DNA of 64,000 bases from CAWJAP01 sp963834365 (GTDB lineage: Bacteria > Acidobacteriota > Vicinamibacteria > Vicinamibacterales > Vicinamibacteraceae): contig CAWIBS010000040.1 in the NCBI GenBank assembly GCA_963834365.1, forward strand, positions 1 to 64,000, in the 5' to 3' direction. Shown piece after piece: positions 37,855 through 46,444 of this stretch. The number at the start of each line of letters is the position of its first letter. Within the stretch, counting starts at the first letter, position 1. The notes beneath the pieces are model-generated. The model had not been told where the DNA came from. It was given only the letters and a program-made list of their open reading frames with translations, and searched no databases. The position numbers and the translations under genes were made by a program.

Positions 37855-38400
37855 TCACACGGCAAGGGTGCCGCTCAGGGTTCGCGTGGCGGCCTCGGCG
37901 GCGCGCTTCTGCTGCAGCCGTGTTTCGACCGCAGCCGGGACGAACGCCGCCACGTCGCCGCCCAGCGCGAACACTTCTTTCACCAGGCGCGAGCTCAGAT
38001 AGGTGTAGGCCTCGCCCGGCATCATGAACACCGTCTCCAGCTCCTCCGACAGATGGCGGTTCATCAACGCCATCTGGAGCTCGTACTCGAAGTCCGACAC
38101 GGCGCGCAGCCCGCGCACGATCACGGTCGCCCGTCGCCTGCGGGCGTAGTCCACGAGCAGCCCGCCGAAGGTTTCGACCACCACGTTGGGGTGGTCGCTG
38201 AACACCTCGCGCGCGATCTCCTGCCGCTCGGCCGGCGTGAAGAGAGGCGCCTTCTCCGGGTTCACGAGGATCGCGACGACGATGCGGTCGAAGAGCCGGG
38301 CGCCGCGGTGGATGATGTCCACGTGGCCGTTGGTCAACGGATCGAACGAGCCGGGATAGATCGCGATGCGCGCTCCGGCGTCCACCGTCTCAGCCCCCAT
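37855..38400 (-). CDS. coaD: Phosphopantetheine adenylyltransferase
   Basis: CoaD makes dephospho-CoA from 4'-phosphopantetheine and ATP, the penultimate step of CoA synthesis. ARIAIYPGSFDPLTNGHVDI carries the nucleotidyltransferase TxGH motif, and VDYARRRRATVIVRGLRAVS with DFEYELQMALMNRHL the phosphopantetheine site. TVFMMPGEAYTYLSSRLVKE includes the family's SSxxVKE block. There are 181 residues, slightly long owing to an 8-residue N-terminal and a ~15-residue C-terminal extension. It follows rsmD by 21 bp; the rsmD-coaD order is a widely conserved pair. Confidence 0.96.
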   Translation of the reverse strand: MGAETVDAGARIAIYPGSFDPLTNGHVDIIHRGARLFDRIVVAILVNPEKAPLFTPAERQEIAREVFSDHPNVVVETFGGLLVDYARRRRATVIVRGLRAVSDFEYELQMALMNRHLSEELETVFMMPGEAYTYLSSRLVKEVFALGGDVAAFVPAAVETRLQQKRAAEAATRTLSGTLAV

Positions 38401-38421
38401 GCCGTGTCTCCTCCGCTCCCC

Positions 38422-38970
38422 TCACTCCGCCCGCCGCTCGGCGTCATAGAACGCCAGCGCACTGTCGCCGGATCGCAGGCGGCGGTACGGCGGCTGGCCC
38501 CCTGGCTCGGGCGCTTCGCGACGCGCCGCATGTTCGAGCACCACGCGCCCCGCCGGCGCCAGCCGCGCGACTGCCGCCGCCACCCAGGCGTCCAGCGCCG
38601 GCTCGTCGTACGGGGGGTCGAGGAAGATGATGTCGAACGCCTGCCGCACGGTTTCCACGCTGGGCCCGTCGAACGCCGCGCGCACCATTGTATAGCCGCC
38701 GGTCACACCACAATGCCGGAGGTTGGCGTCGATGAGCCGGCAGGCGCGCGGGTCCTGCTCCACGAAGGTCACGTGCGCGGCACCGCGGCTGATCGCCTCG
38801 ATCCCCACGGCCCCGGTTCCGGCACCCACATCCATGACTCGGGCGCCGGCGATCTGTGCGGCCAGGACATTGAACAGCGTCTCGCGAAGGCGATCGGAGG
38901 TCGGCCTCAGCCCCGGCCAGTCGGGCGGACGCAGCCGCCGGCCCTTGAGCGATCCCGCAATGACCCGCAC
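38422..38970 (-). CDS. rsmD: 16S rRNA (guanine(966)-N2)-methyltransferase RsmD
   Basis: The protein has 182 residues and is intact. MRVIAGSLKGRRLRPPDWPG followed by LRPTSDRLRETLFNVL is the family start. RVMDVGAGTGAVGIEAISRG is the S-adenosylmethionine site, and IIFLDPPYDEPALDAW contains the DPPY catalytic motif for amino-group methylation. It modifies G966 of 16S rRNA during 30S assembly. The start is GTG 38970, 4 bp after the restored recG stop. Confidence 0.95.
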   Translation of the reverse strand: MRVIAGSLKGRRLRPPDWPGLRPTSDRLRETLFNVLAAQIAGARVMDVGAGTGAVGIEAISRGAAHVTFVEQDPRACRLIDANLRHCGVTGGYTMVRAAFDGPSVETVRQAFDIIFLDPPYDEPALDAWVAAAVARLAPAGRVVLEHAARREAPEPGGQPPYRRLRSGDSALAFYDAERRAE

Positions 38971-38974
38971 GCGC

Positions 38975-41081
38975 CTACCCTACGCCGACCAGCCCGAAGC
39001 GCTCCGCCCAGCGTCGCCCGGACGAACTGCACGACGGGATCCTGCGGCGGTGCCGTGGCGAGCCACGTCCCGGCGGCCTCGCGGGCCTGCTCCATGAGCG
39101 GCGCGTCACGCACGAGATCGCCGATGCGCAGCGTCGGCAGGCCGGACTGCCGGGTGCCGAAGAAGTCCCCGGGCCCGCGGAGCTGCAAGTCCCGTTCGGC
39201 GAGCAGGAATCCGTCGGTCGTCTCCGCCATGGCCTTCAGCCGATCGCGGGCCTCGTCGGACAGCGGCGGTTGATACAGGAGCACGCAGTGGGAGGCCGCC
39301 AGGCCGCGGCCGACGCGTCCCCGCAGCTGGTGCAGTTGCGAGAGTCCGAACCGCTCGGCGTGCTCGATCACGATCGCGGTCGCGTTCGGCACGTCGACGC
39401 CGACCTCGACCACCGTCGTCGAGACGAGGACGTGCAGCTCGCCGGCGGCGAACGCGCGCATGAGGCGCTCTTTCGCATCCGGTGGCAGCCGGCCGTGCAG
39501 CAGTCCGACGCGCCATTCGGGAAACACGGTCTGCTGCAGATGGTCGGCCATCGCAGTGGCATCGCGCAGGTCCACCTTGTCGCTCTCCTCGACGAGCGGG
39601 TAGATCACGTAGGCCTGCCGCCCCTCCTCCAGCTGACTGCGCACGAAGCGCCAGACCTCGTCGCGCCGCGTCTCCGGGCGGACGGTCGTGGCGACGGGCT
39701 GACGACCGGCCGGTCGATCGCGAATGACCGTGAGATCGAGATCGCCGTATGTCGTGAGCGCGAGCGTTCGCGGAATCGGCGTCGCGGTCATGACGAGGAC
39801 GTCCGGCGTGACCCCCTTGTCACGCAGCTGCGATCGCTGGACGACGCCGAAGCGATGCTGCTCGTCGACGATGACCAGGCCGAGGCGTGCGAAGCCGACG
39901 TTCTCCTGGACGAGGGCGTGCGTGCCGACGACGAGATCGATGATTCCGCCGACGAGCGCCGATCGGACCTTGCGGCGCTCGCCCTCCGTCAAGCGTCCCG
40001 ACAGGCTTTGCACGCGGAACCGCGTCGTCGCGAACAGCCGCTGGAGCGTCAGGGCATGCTGCTCGGCCAGGATCTCCGTCGGCGCCATCAGCGCGACCTG
40101 CAGGCCGTTTTCCATCGCCACCAGAGCGGCGAGCGACGCGACGATGGTCTTGCCCGAACCGACGTCGCCCTGCAGCAGGCGATTCATCGGCGCCGGCCGC
40201 TGCATGTCGCCGACAATCGCCTTGATCGCGGTGCGCTGCCCCGCGGTGAGCGTGAACGGCAGGATGGCGCGCGCCGAGGCGCGCACGCGATCGTCGACGG
40301 TCACCGCGCGCAGCTTGCGCTCGTTCGCCCGCTCGCGCCGCCGCAGCAACACCCCGAGCTGGAAGAGGAAGAACTCTTCGACGATGAGCCGTATCTGGGC
40401 CGGGCTGCGGAAGCGGTTGAGAGCCTCGAGGTCTGCCGAGGGCGGCGGGAAGTGGGCGTCGCGAAGGGCGGTGCCGCGATCCGGCAGGCCCAGCGATGCG
40501 ATGAGCGCGGCGGGCAGCGGATCGGCGACCGACGGCGGCAGGCCTTCGAGCGCCTGCCACACCAGCGCGCGCTGAATGCGCGGGGTCAAGGTGCCGATGC
40601 GCTCGTAGATCGGGACGATGCGCGCGTGCCCCGGCCCCGCTCCCTCGGGTCCGGTCTCCGCATCCGCCAGGATTTCGTATTGCGGGCTCGTCAACTGCAT
40701 GCCGGCGCCGGTCTCCTCGACCTTGCCGAACAGCGCGACCTGCTGTCCCCGGTGGAACACGTCGCGCAAGAACCGCTGATTGAACCAGACCGCGCGGGCC
40801 GTCCCGCTGTCGTCCTGCAGCGTCGCTTCGAAGACGGTGAAGCCGGGGCGGCGGGTCCGCTTCAGCGCCGTGTCGGCGATGGTGGCCACCACCGCGACCG
40901 TGGAGCCCGCGACGAGGTCGCGCAGCGCGACCGGTGCGCGGCGATCCTCGTAGCGAATCGGGAATCGCAGGAGGAGATCTTCGATGGTCGTCAGGCTGGC
41001 GTGCGCGAGGTCCTGCGCCCGCCGCGTGCCGACGCCCTTGAGCGTCGCCAGCGGCCGCTCGAGCACGGCCGCGTCGGTCAT
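38975..41081 (-). CDS. recG: ATP-dependent DNA helicase RecG (C-terminal frameshift)
   Basis: RecG is a branch-migration helicase that remodels stalled forks. The N-terminal wedge domain (LATLKGVGTRRAQDLAHASL, LLLRFPIRYEDRR) is followed by LTAGQRTAIKAIVGDMQRPA, the Walker A RLLQGDVGSGKTIVASLAAL, LVIVDEQHRFGVVQRSQLRD and VLVMTATPIPRTLALTTYGD. The C-terminal LLHGRLPPDAKERLMRAFAA and RGPGDFFGTRQSGLPTLR are also present. As sequenced, the frame runs on to 38907 with an unrelated tail. One base shift near 39017 restores the usual ending WAERFGLVGVG and a TAG at 38975-38977, just before rsmD. The start ATG overlaps the preceding gene's TGA (ATGA). Confidence 0.95.
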
Positions 41082-41713
41082 TGGACGATGAGCGCCTCGC
41101 GGGGCTTGACCCGAATCTCGCGAATCTCCGCCGGCAACTGGAACGGATCCTCGAGGCCCAGGCCGTCGGGATCCTGCGGGGTGCGCGAGTAGTAACTGAG
41201 CACCTGCTGCAGCACGCTGCGCGGCACGGGCACGCCCGACACCGTGGCGGAGCCGAAGACGAATCGCCCGACGCCATCGCGGGTCTCGAGCATGCCGTCC
41301 GCCGTCACCGGCAGCCGGCCGGTGAGGTATCGCATCGGGTCGAGCATGGACGAGGACCGGTTCGCGCGGCTGACCGCGTCGAGATCGACCACCGCCTGCC
41401 CGGAGACCCGGCCTTCACCAAGGATGGAGATGGTGGGCTCGGTGATCCCCTGAGGCACCTGATCGCGCAGGTGGAAGCGGAGGTACGCGTTCACCTCGCG
41501 CTCGCTGACACTGGTCACTCGCGAGGCTCCCGCCGTCGCGGCGCCGGCGGCGATGCGATCGATCTTCTGTTGCATCGCGTCACTCTCCGCGCGCCGGTAG
41601 GACGTATCCGCCAGGAGGCCGGTGGCGTGCGCCGAACCGATGACCGCGGCCGTGACCAACGCCAGGATGACGGTGAGCAATGAGAACGCGCCGAACCGAT
41701 TCCGGCAGAGCAT
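41078..41713 (-). CDS. Conserved secreted or membrane-anchored protein of unknown function
   Basis: The protein has 211 residues and is intact. A single N-terminal hydrophobic segment (FSLLTVILALVTAAVIGSAH) acts as anchor or signal. The remainder is soluble: VTSVSEREVNAYLRFHLRDQ, ITEPTISILGEGRVSGQAVV and LSYYSRTPQDPDGLGLEDPF. The pattern 'SE.E+N.YL....P.G+.+P.+....+++..+.+D' resembles lipid-binding barrel-like envelope proteins, but I cannot name the family. It is the first gene of the operon and overlaps recG by 4 bp, so its expression is tied to a repair helicase for reasons not evident. A TACACT -10-like box lies about 30 bp before the ATG. Confidence 0.65.
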   Translation of the reverse strand: MLCRNRFGAFSLLTVILALVTAAVIGSAHATGLLADTSYRRAESDAMQQKIDRIAAGAATAGASRVTSVSEREVNAYLRFHLRDQVPQGITEPTISILGEGRVSGQAVVDLDAVSRANRSSSMLDPMRYLTGRLPVTADGMLETRDGVGRFVFGSATVSGVPVPRSVLQQVLSYYSRTPQDPDGLGLEDPFQLPAEIREIRVKPREALIVQ

Positions 41714-41765
41714 GTCGGGACCCCGCGGGTGCTGGCGAGATCGAGTGTAGCACGCGGGTAGAGCT

Positions 41766-41892
41766 AACGGAGGGGAGGGAGGAAACGGTTCAAGAGGAAA
41801 CGGTTTAACAGGAGAAACGGAGCAACGGAGACGAACAGAGCCCAGATTCATCTTTGGACTTCTCCGTTCGCCTCTGTCCTCCGTTCTCGTCA
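41766..41892. repeat. Imperfect long inverted repeat, 'CAACGGAGACGAACAGAG' family
   Basis: The left arm includes GGAGAAACGGAGCAACGG and GAGACGAACAGAG. The right arm (CTTCTCCGTTCGCCTCTGTC then CTCCGTTCTC) is its approximate reverse complement. The same unit occurs at 57655-57815 and 61021-61090. The left part repeats GGAGGGAGGAAACGG-like words in tandem. It lies between the operon promoter of the recG cluster and the 3' end of the next gene. Confidence 0.65.
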
Positions 41893-42487
41893 AGTGACAT
41901 CCGTTTCCTCCATCTCCTCAGCTGCGCGTCTAGCGGCTGCCGCCACCTCAGCGATCGTTCGGCTGTCGGCGGGCGCGGTTGGCGCCGGAATCTGCTGGCG
42001 GACGCGCGCCAGGAGCTCGAGCTTCTTGATTTCGAGCTGATGCTCGAAGACGCGAAAGCGCGCGCGCTGGCGCACGTCGAGCAGCTCGTCAACGGCACCA
42101 GCCGCCCGTTTGATCTCCTGGGCGCCGGCCTCGTCCTGCTTGACGAGGGCGTCCATGCGCTCCCGCAGCGCGGCCTCGTCGGCGGTGCCCTGGCGGACCA
42201 GCTGCTGCAGATCCTGGATGATCTGTCCGCGCCCCCGCAGGTGACGACGCCGCGCCTCCTGCAGCGCCTTGAGCCTGCGTCACGAACGGGCCGAACCGTT
42301 CTTCGTCGAGCTGCAGCATCTCCTGCGCCTGCATGATCGCGTAGGCGTCGAACAGGCGGTTGACTTCGGCCGGATCGGCGATTTCCGCCGCCGCGCCACC
42401 CTGGGGGCGGACCGCCTGCGCCGCCGCGATCGTGGTCCAGGCGACGACCATCAGTGCACCGGCGAGTCGAGTCCACCGCGGTGTCAT
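41890..42487 (-). CDS. Secreted helical protein of the LTXXQ/Spy-like type (one frameshift)
   Basis: A signal peptide (MTPRWTRLAGALMVVAWTTI) is followed by VNRLFDAYAIMQAQEMLQLD, EERFGPFV and, after an indel near 42275, RLKALQEARRRHLRGRGQII, ALRERMDALVKQDEAGAQEI and DELLDVRQRARFRVFEHQLE. The alternation of predicted helices and 'L..EQ/E+F' motifs resembles the heavy-metal-resistance/Spy group (helical envelope chaperones). It is the last of a sigma factor/anti-sigma/periplasmic-protein operon, the layout of zinc-resistance-like or envelope-stress ECF systems. The assignment is by pattern only. Its 3' end touches a dispersed inverted repeat. Confidence 0.6.
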
Positions 42488-42492
42488 GCGCT

Positions 42493-43102
42493 CTATCCTT
42501 CACGTCCGGAACGGCGCGGCACGGGCTCCGCGGAGATGGCGTCGTGCAGCAGCCGGACGAGTGCCTGCTCTTCCTCCACCGACAGCTCGGACACCGCGAG
42601 CTCCGCGTGCCCCGGTCTGGCCCCCAGGCCGTCGGCCTGCGCCGCTTCCCACTCGGTGAGGTCGGCCACTGCGATCGAGCATCGCCCACTCGTCGTCGAA
42701 CGTTCCCTCCTGGACGGCCGGTGCGAGCGTCTCGGCCGCTGCGTGAGGCGGCGACGCCGGCGCGGGGCGCGTCACCGGCCACGCGACATACGCGATGGTG
42801 GCAACCGCGAGGGCCGCGCTCGCCGACAGCCATGCGGCGCGCTGTCCGAACGACGCGTCCCACCACCGCGCCGGTCGCGGCACCGGCTCCGTCGCGATGG
42901 CATGTCTCACGCGGGAGGACAGGTGGTCCCAGAACGCGGGCGCTGGCTCGGGCACCGCCACGCCCCGGACGTCGGCGATGACGGCGGAGAGGCCCTCGGC
43001 CTCGTCGCGGCAGGCGGCACACACCTCGAGGTGCTCGAGCGTCCGCGGCTCGAGGCCGTCCTCGGCGAATCGCAGCAGCTCGTCGCGCGTCAGGTGGCTC
43101 AT
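42493..43102 (-). CDS. Anti-sigma factor with zinc-finger N-terminus and one membrane helix (frameshifted)
   Basis: The N-terminal ASD-type zinc site is HLTRDELLRFAEDGLEPRTL followed by EHLEVCAACRDE, i.e. the HxxxCxxC of zf-HC2 anti-sigma factors. One membrane helix (QRAAWLSASAALAVATIAYV) is near residue 88. The periplasmic part contains EGTFDDEWAMLD and, after an indel near 42690, AVADLTEWEAAQADGLG and ELSVEEEQALVRLLHDAI, ending at TAG 42493-42495. It should hold the adjacent ECF sigma factor at the membrane until an envelope signal releases it. It starts 10 bp after the sigma-factor stop. Confidence 0.85.
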
Positions 43103-43112
43103 GACTCGAGGC

Positions 43113-43767
43113 TCATTCCGCGAGCAGCCGTCGGAGGTTCTGCACCGCATGAAAGAAGTTGGCCTTCACCGCCCCGACCGAGCTGCCGAGGATGCGGGCA
43201 ATCTCTTCGTGCGGCAGCTCGTGATACACGCGCAGGATGACCGTGGCCCGCTGTTTTCGAGGCAGCCGCGCGATGGCGGCCTTGACATGGCGTGCCCGGT
43301 CGTCGCGCATGAGCGGTTCATCGGGCCGCTCGCTTCGCTCGTCCACGAGTCGGCCGGTCACCGATCGACTCGACCGCCGCCGGCCGAAGGGAGACCTTGG
43401 TGAGGCAGACGTTCACCGCGATGCGATAGAGCCAGGTGCCGAAGGCCGACTGCCCCTTGAAGCGCGGGAGCCCGCGATACGCCCGCACGAACACGTCCTG
43501 CACCAGATCGCTCGCGTCGGCCTGGTTGCTCGTGAACCGGTAGCAGACCTGGTACACGGTGCGACGGTGACGCTCGACGATGATGTCGAAGGCGCGGCGA
43601 TCGCCGGCGACCGTGGCCTCGACCAGGGCCGTGTCGTCCGCCGCGGCGTCGAGGGCCTCGGGACATCCGCCCTTCGTGGACGCCTCGCGCGCGGCGCCCG
43701 GCTCAGGCGAACCGGTCATCCGCAGGGCCGTCGTCCACGCCGCGCCAGTCTGCCATACGTCCGCCAC
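43113..43767 (-). CDS. ECF RNA polymerase sigma factor (one frameshift)
   Basis: Region 2 is seen in DRRAFDIIVERHRRTVYQVC and DASDLVQDVFVRAYRGLPRF followed by KGQSAFGTWLYRIAVNVCL. After an indel near 43360, region 4 has HVKAAIARLPRKQRATVILR, LPHEEIARILGSSVGAVKAN and FFHAVQNLRRLL. About 218 residues, normal for an RpoE-like ECF factor. GTG/ATG starts at 43767 or 43719 (MTGSPEPG) are both possible. It heads the operon sigma/anti-sigma/Spy-like protein and diverges from lexA; its target genes cannot be told. Confidence 0.9.
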
Positions 43768-43859
43768 GTCAGTGCGTCCGGGTTCCGGCTGGTTTCCGCA
43801 CGGAAGAGCTCATCTCCCTCTTATGACCGCCGAATGGGTCTCCAGGTTTAGCCCACACA

Positions 43860-43887
43860 TTGACTTTCGCTTTTTGTTTGATATACT
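43860..43887 (+). promoter_or_regulatory. Sigma-70 promoter of lexA
   Basis: TTGACT (43860-43865), a 16-bp spacer and TATACT (43882-43887) lie 29 bp before the GTG start. The start is preceded by the ribosome site AAGGAG. The spacer is T-rich (CGCTTTTTGTTTG). No Escherichia-type CTG-N10-CAG or other operator I recognise overlaps it, so the LexA box of this group may be different. Confidence 0.75.
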
Positions 43888-43916
43888 CCGGGCATCTTCA
43901 GAAACAAGGAGAGCCC

Positions 43917-44522
43917 GTGCAGCCGCTCACGAAACGCCAGCGCGAGATTCTGGACTATCTGAACGACTTCATCCAGCAGCACGGCTACGCCCCCAGCCTC
44001 GAAGAGATCGGGCGGCGATTCGGCTTGTCGTCGCTCGCGACGGTGCACAAGCACCTGGGCAATCTCCAGCAGAAGGGCTTCATCAAGCGCTCGTGGAACC
44101 GGAGTCGGTCCCTCGAACTGCTTCCCACGCGGGCCGTCGCTCGAGCGGTCGAGCTTCCACTTCTGGGCTACGTCGCAGCCGGCGCGCCCATCGAAGCGAT
44201 CATCGGGGCCGAAACGATCGAGGTGCCCGAGACACTGGTGGGCAAACGCGACACCTACGTCCTGCGCGTCCGGGGCAATTCGATGATCGACGAGCAGATT
44301 CGCGACGGCGATCTCGTCATCGTGGAGGATCGCAAGACGGCCGAGAACGGAGAGACCGTCGTCGCGCTCGTCTCGGGGTCGGACGTCACCCTCAAGAAGC
44401 TGTACCGCGAAAACGGCCATATCCGCCTGCAACCCGCGAATCCCGCCGTTCAGCCCATCATCGTGCCCGCCGACGACGTCCAGGTACAGGGTGTGGTGAT
44501 CGGTGTCATGCGGAAGTACTGA
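43917..44522 (+). CDS. lexA: LexA repressor
   Basis: The protein has 201 residues and is intact. The winged-helix DNA-binding domain (LTKRQREILDYLNDFIQQHG, APSLEEIGRRFGLSSLATVH) is followed by the S24 self-cleavage domain. The Ala-Gly scissile bond is in LGYVAAGAPIEA, the catalytic Ser in RVRGNSMIDEQI and the Lys in VALVSGSDVTLKKLY. It controls the SOS response and is inactivated by RecA-stimulated cleavage. GTG 43917 follows AAGGAG. A DUF3467 protein and a Y-family polymerase homologue follow on the same strand within 530 bp; they may belong to the SOS regulon. Confidence 0.97.
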   Translation: MQPLTKRQREILDYLNDFIQQHGYAPSLEEIGRRFGLSSLATVHKHLGNLQQKGFIKRSWNRSRSLELLPTRAVARAVELPLLGYVAAGAPIEAIIGAETIEVPETLVGKRDTYVLRVRGNSMIDEQIRDGDLVIVEDRKTAENGETVVALVSGSDVTLKKLYRENGHIRLQPANPAVQPIIVPADDVQVQGVVIGVMRKY

Positions 44523-44622
44523 CACGACGCAAGCGCTCCGGGAACGTCTCGCCCTCGGCGGCGCGAGCCGATCGCGGCAGGGGCCGCACGTGTCGATACC
44601 CGCGGTGAAAGGCCTCAGGATC

Positions 44623-44937
44623 ATGTCCGAACGCAAGCAGATCAACTTCACAATCGTGCCCGACGACACGGGCCGCGATCGCGTCTACGCGAATTTCTGC
44701 GCTGTGTCGCACACACCGTTCGACTTCACGCTCACCTTCTGCGAAGTGCTGCCGCCCTCCGAGCAGGACCTGCGGCAGGCGCAGGAGGATCAGGTGCTGC
44801 GCGCGCCCGTTCGGTCGCGAGTGGCGATTCCCGTGCAGCTCATGCCGAATCTCATTCAAGCGCTGCAGGAACACATGCGGATCTATTCGGAGTCGTTCGC
44901 CCATCAGGCGCCGGGCTGGAAGGATCCCGTCCACTGA
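44623..44937 (+). CDS. DUF3467 protein
   Basis: The protein has 104 residues and is intact. INFTIVPDDTGRDRVYANFC followed by AVSHTPFDFTLTFCEVLPP is the DUF3467 pattern, a small beta-rich domain of unknown function; QLMPNLIQALQEHMRIYSES is the C-terminal helix. No signal peptide or cofactor motif is visible. It sits 100 bp after lexA and 112 bp before the polymerase homologue, on the same strand; whether it shares the SOS response is not shown. ATG 44623 begins at the conserved NFT strand. Confidence 0.8.
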   Translation: MSERKQINFTIVPDDTGRDRVYANFCAVSHTPFDFTLTFCEVLPPSEQDLRQAQEDQVLRAPVRSRVAIPVQLMPNLIQALQEHMRIYSESFAHQAPGWKDPVH

Positions 44938-45049
44938 CGCGGGATCTCGACCGGTCCTCGACTGCGCCGCACGCAACTGCCTGAGCGACTTCCACGCCGG
45001 TGCCGGGGATGAATGCCCGACGCCGACTGCGGGCCGGAGGTGTGTCGCG

Positions 45050-46324
45050 ATGCCTGAAATCCTCCACATCGATCTCGAGGGGTTCTTCGTCGCTGTCGAG
45101 CGGATGGACGATCCCTCGCTGCACGATCGGCCGATCGTCATTGGTGGACAACCCACGGCCTGGGGCTGCGTGGTCGCCGCGTCGGCCGAGGCACGGGTGA
45201 AAGGCGTCAGACCGGGGATGAGCCTCTCGATCGCCGCGGTGCGCTGCCCCGACGCTGTGTTTCTCGATGGCGCCGTCGATCGGTACCTCGAAGCGTCGGC
45301 GGCTGTTGACGAGATCCTGCGGGACCCCACCGTGGCTGGCGCCCCGTCGTCACGCAACGTGTCGCTCGCGTCGGCTCCCGTGCCCGTCGAGTGGGCGGCG
45401 ATCGATTCGGTGTTCCTCGACTTGACCGGGACGGCGAGCCAGCTCGGTCCGGCGCGCGGCGTCGCGGAACGGTGTCAGCAGCGGATTCGTGAAGAGCTCG
45501 GGTTCGAATGTGCCTGCGGCATCGCCGGCAGCCGCATCGCTGCGGAGCTCGCGTCGAAGCTGTCGCGGCCGCGAGGACTGCTCTATGTGCTGCCCGGCTA
45601 CGAGTCGCGCCTGCTGGCCTCGCTCGACGTGGCGCTGCTGCCCGACCTGCCGGCAACGACGCACATGCGCCTCTTGCAGGACGGGATTGCGACACTCGGC
45701 GATCTGGCGCAGCTCGACGAAAGCCGTGCGCGCGGCCTGATCGGCAGCCGAGGGCCCTCGTATCTCTCGTGGGCACGGGGGATCGACCCACGTCCGGTCG
45801 ACGGAAGCCAGCCTCCCCGAAGTCTCGCCCGCGAGGTGACGCTGGCCGTGCCGATCGACGACGACGGCCGGCTGGCGGCGATCGTCCAGCACGTGACCGA
45901 GACGCTCGCCGCCCGGCTCCAGACCATGCGGTGGTTTGCGCAGACGGTCACGGTGCGGGTGCGCGCGGCGAGAGCAGACGATCGGACGGCGTCAGTGCGG
46001 ACCATACCCGGCAGCGATCCGGCGGCGCGTGCGACTGGCGTGCGGGCGGAAAGCCGGGCCCTGACGCTCCGGGAGGCGACGGCGTCCGAGGAGGATCTCC
46101 GTACGGCGGCGCGTGCGCTGCTCGCGGTCGTTCGCCGGCGCCGGCCGCTGATTGGCCTCGGCGTGGTGCTGTCCAACCTGCAACTCGTCGGTCCGCAGAT
46201 TCCGCTATTCCCGCTCGTGAAACCGCAAGGGCGCGACGCCGGCGCGACAGTCCGCACGCAGCGTGGGCTGCGCTCGCTCGTCGAAGCACGGTACCTGCGC
46301 CATCGTCCGCGCAAAGCCGGATAA
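45050..46324 (+). CDS. Y-family DNA polymerase homologue (DinB/ImuB-like) with altered active site
   Basis: The protein has 424 residues and is intact. The palm/fingers region LHIDLEGFFVAVERMDDPSL has the first catalytic Asp, and RPIVIGGQPTAWGCVVAASA matches the nucleotide-binding loop. The second motif, normally SxDE, reads WAAIDSVFLDLTG: the Asp is kept but the Glu is replaced by Ser. ACGIAGSRIAAELASKLSRP and the helix-hairpin-helix thumb follow, then a little-finger domain of ~150 residues. No beta-clamp motif is certain, though QIPLFPL near the C-terminus is clamp-motif-like. Loss of one metal-binding carboxylate points to weak or no polymerase activity, as in ImuB. It is located close to lexA. 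Confidence 0.82.
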   Translation: MPEILHIDLEGFFVAVERMDDPSLHDRPIVIGGQPTAWGCVVAASAEARVKGVRPGMSLSIAAVRCPDAVFLDGAVDRYLEASAAVDEILRDPTVAGAPSSRNVSLASAPVPVEWAAIDSVFLDLTGTASQLGPARGVAERCQQRIREELGFECACGIAGSRIAAELASKLSRPRGLLYVLPGYESRLLASLDVALLPDLPATTHMRLLQDGIATLGDLAQLDESRARGLIGSRGPSYLSWARGIDPRPVDGSQPPRSLAREVTLAVPIDDDGRLAAIVQHVTETLAARLQTMRWFAQTVTVRVRAARADDRTASVRTIPGSDPAARATGVRAESRALTLREATASEEDLRTAARALLAVVRRRRPLIGLGVVLSNLQLVGPQIPLFPLVKPQGRDAGATVRTQRGLRSLVEARYLRHRPRKAG

Positions 46325-46378
46325 CTTCGTCCTTCGTATTTCCTCCTTGGTCCTCGTATTTCCTTTGGCTTGGCTCAG

Positions 46379-46396
46379 GTCCGGCTGAAGCCGGAC
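46379..46396. repeat. GTCCGGCTGAAGCCGGAC palindrome before nth
   Basis: This is an exact copy of the family seen at 26603 and 26710, including the following ACTACG. It is preceded by tandem words (TCCTTCGTATTTCCTCC / GGTCCTCGTATTTCCTTTGG at 46329-46370). It lies between the polymerase homologue and nth, both on the plus strand. Confidence 0.75.
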
Positions 46397-46444
46397 ACTA
46401 CGTCACGACGTCACGCAAATTTGGCTTCGGGTTAATGTAGCGTC

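Noticed and set aside
43780..43916. LexA operator upstream of lexA
   Set aside because: No CTG-N10-CAG, GTTC-N7-GTTC or GAAC-N4-GTTC-type site was found. The short GGAAGAGCTCATCTCC palindrome is weak and not repeated before the polymerase gene.
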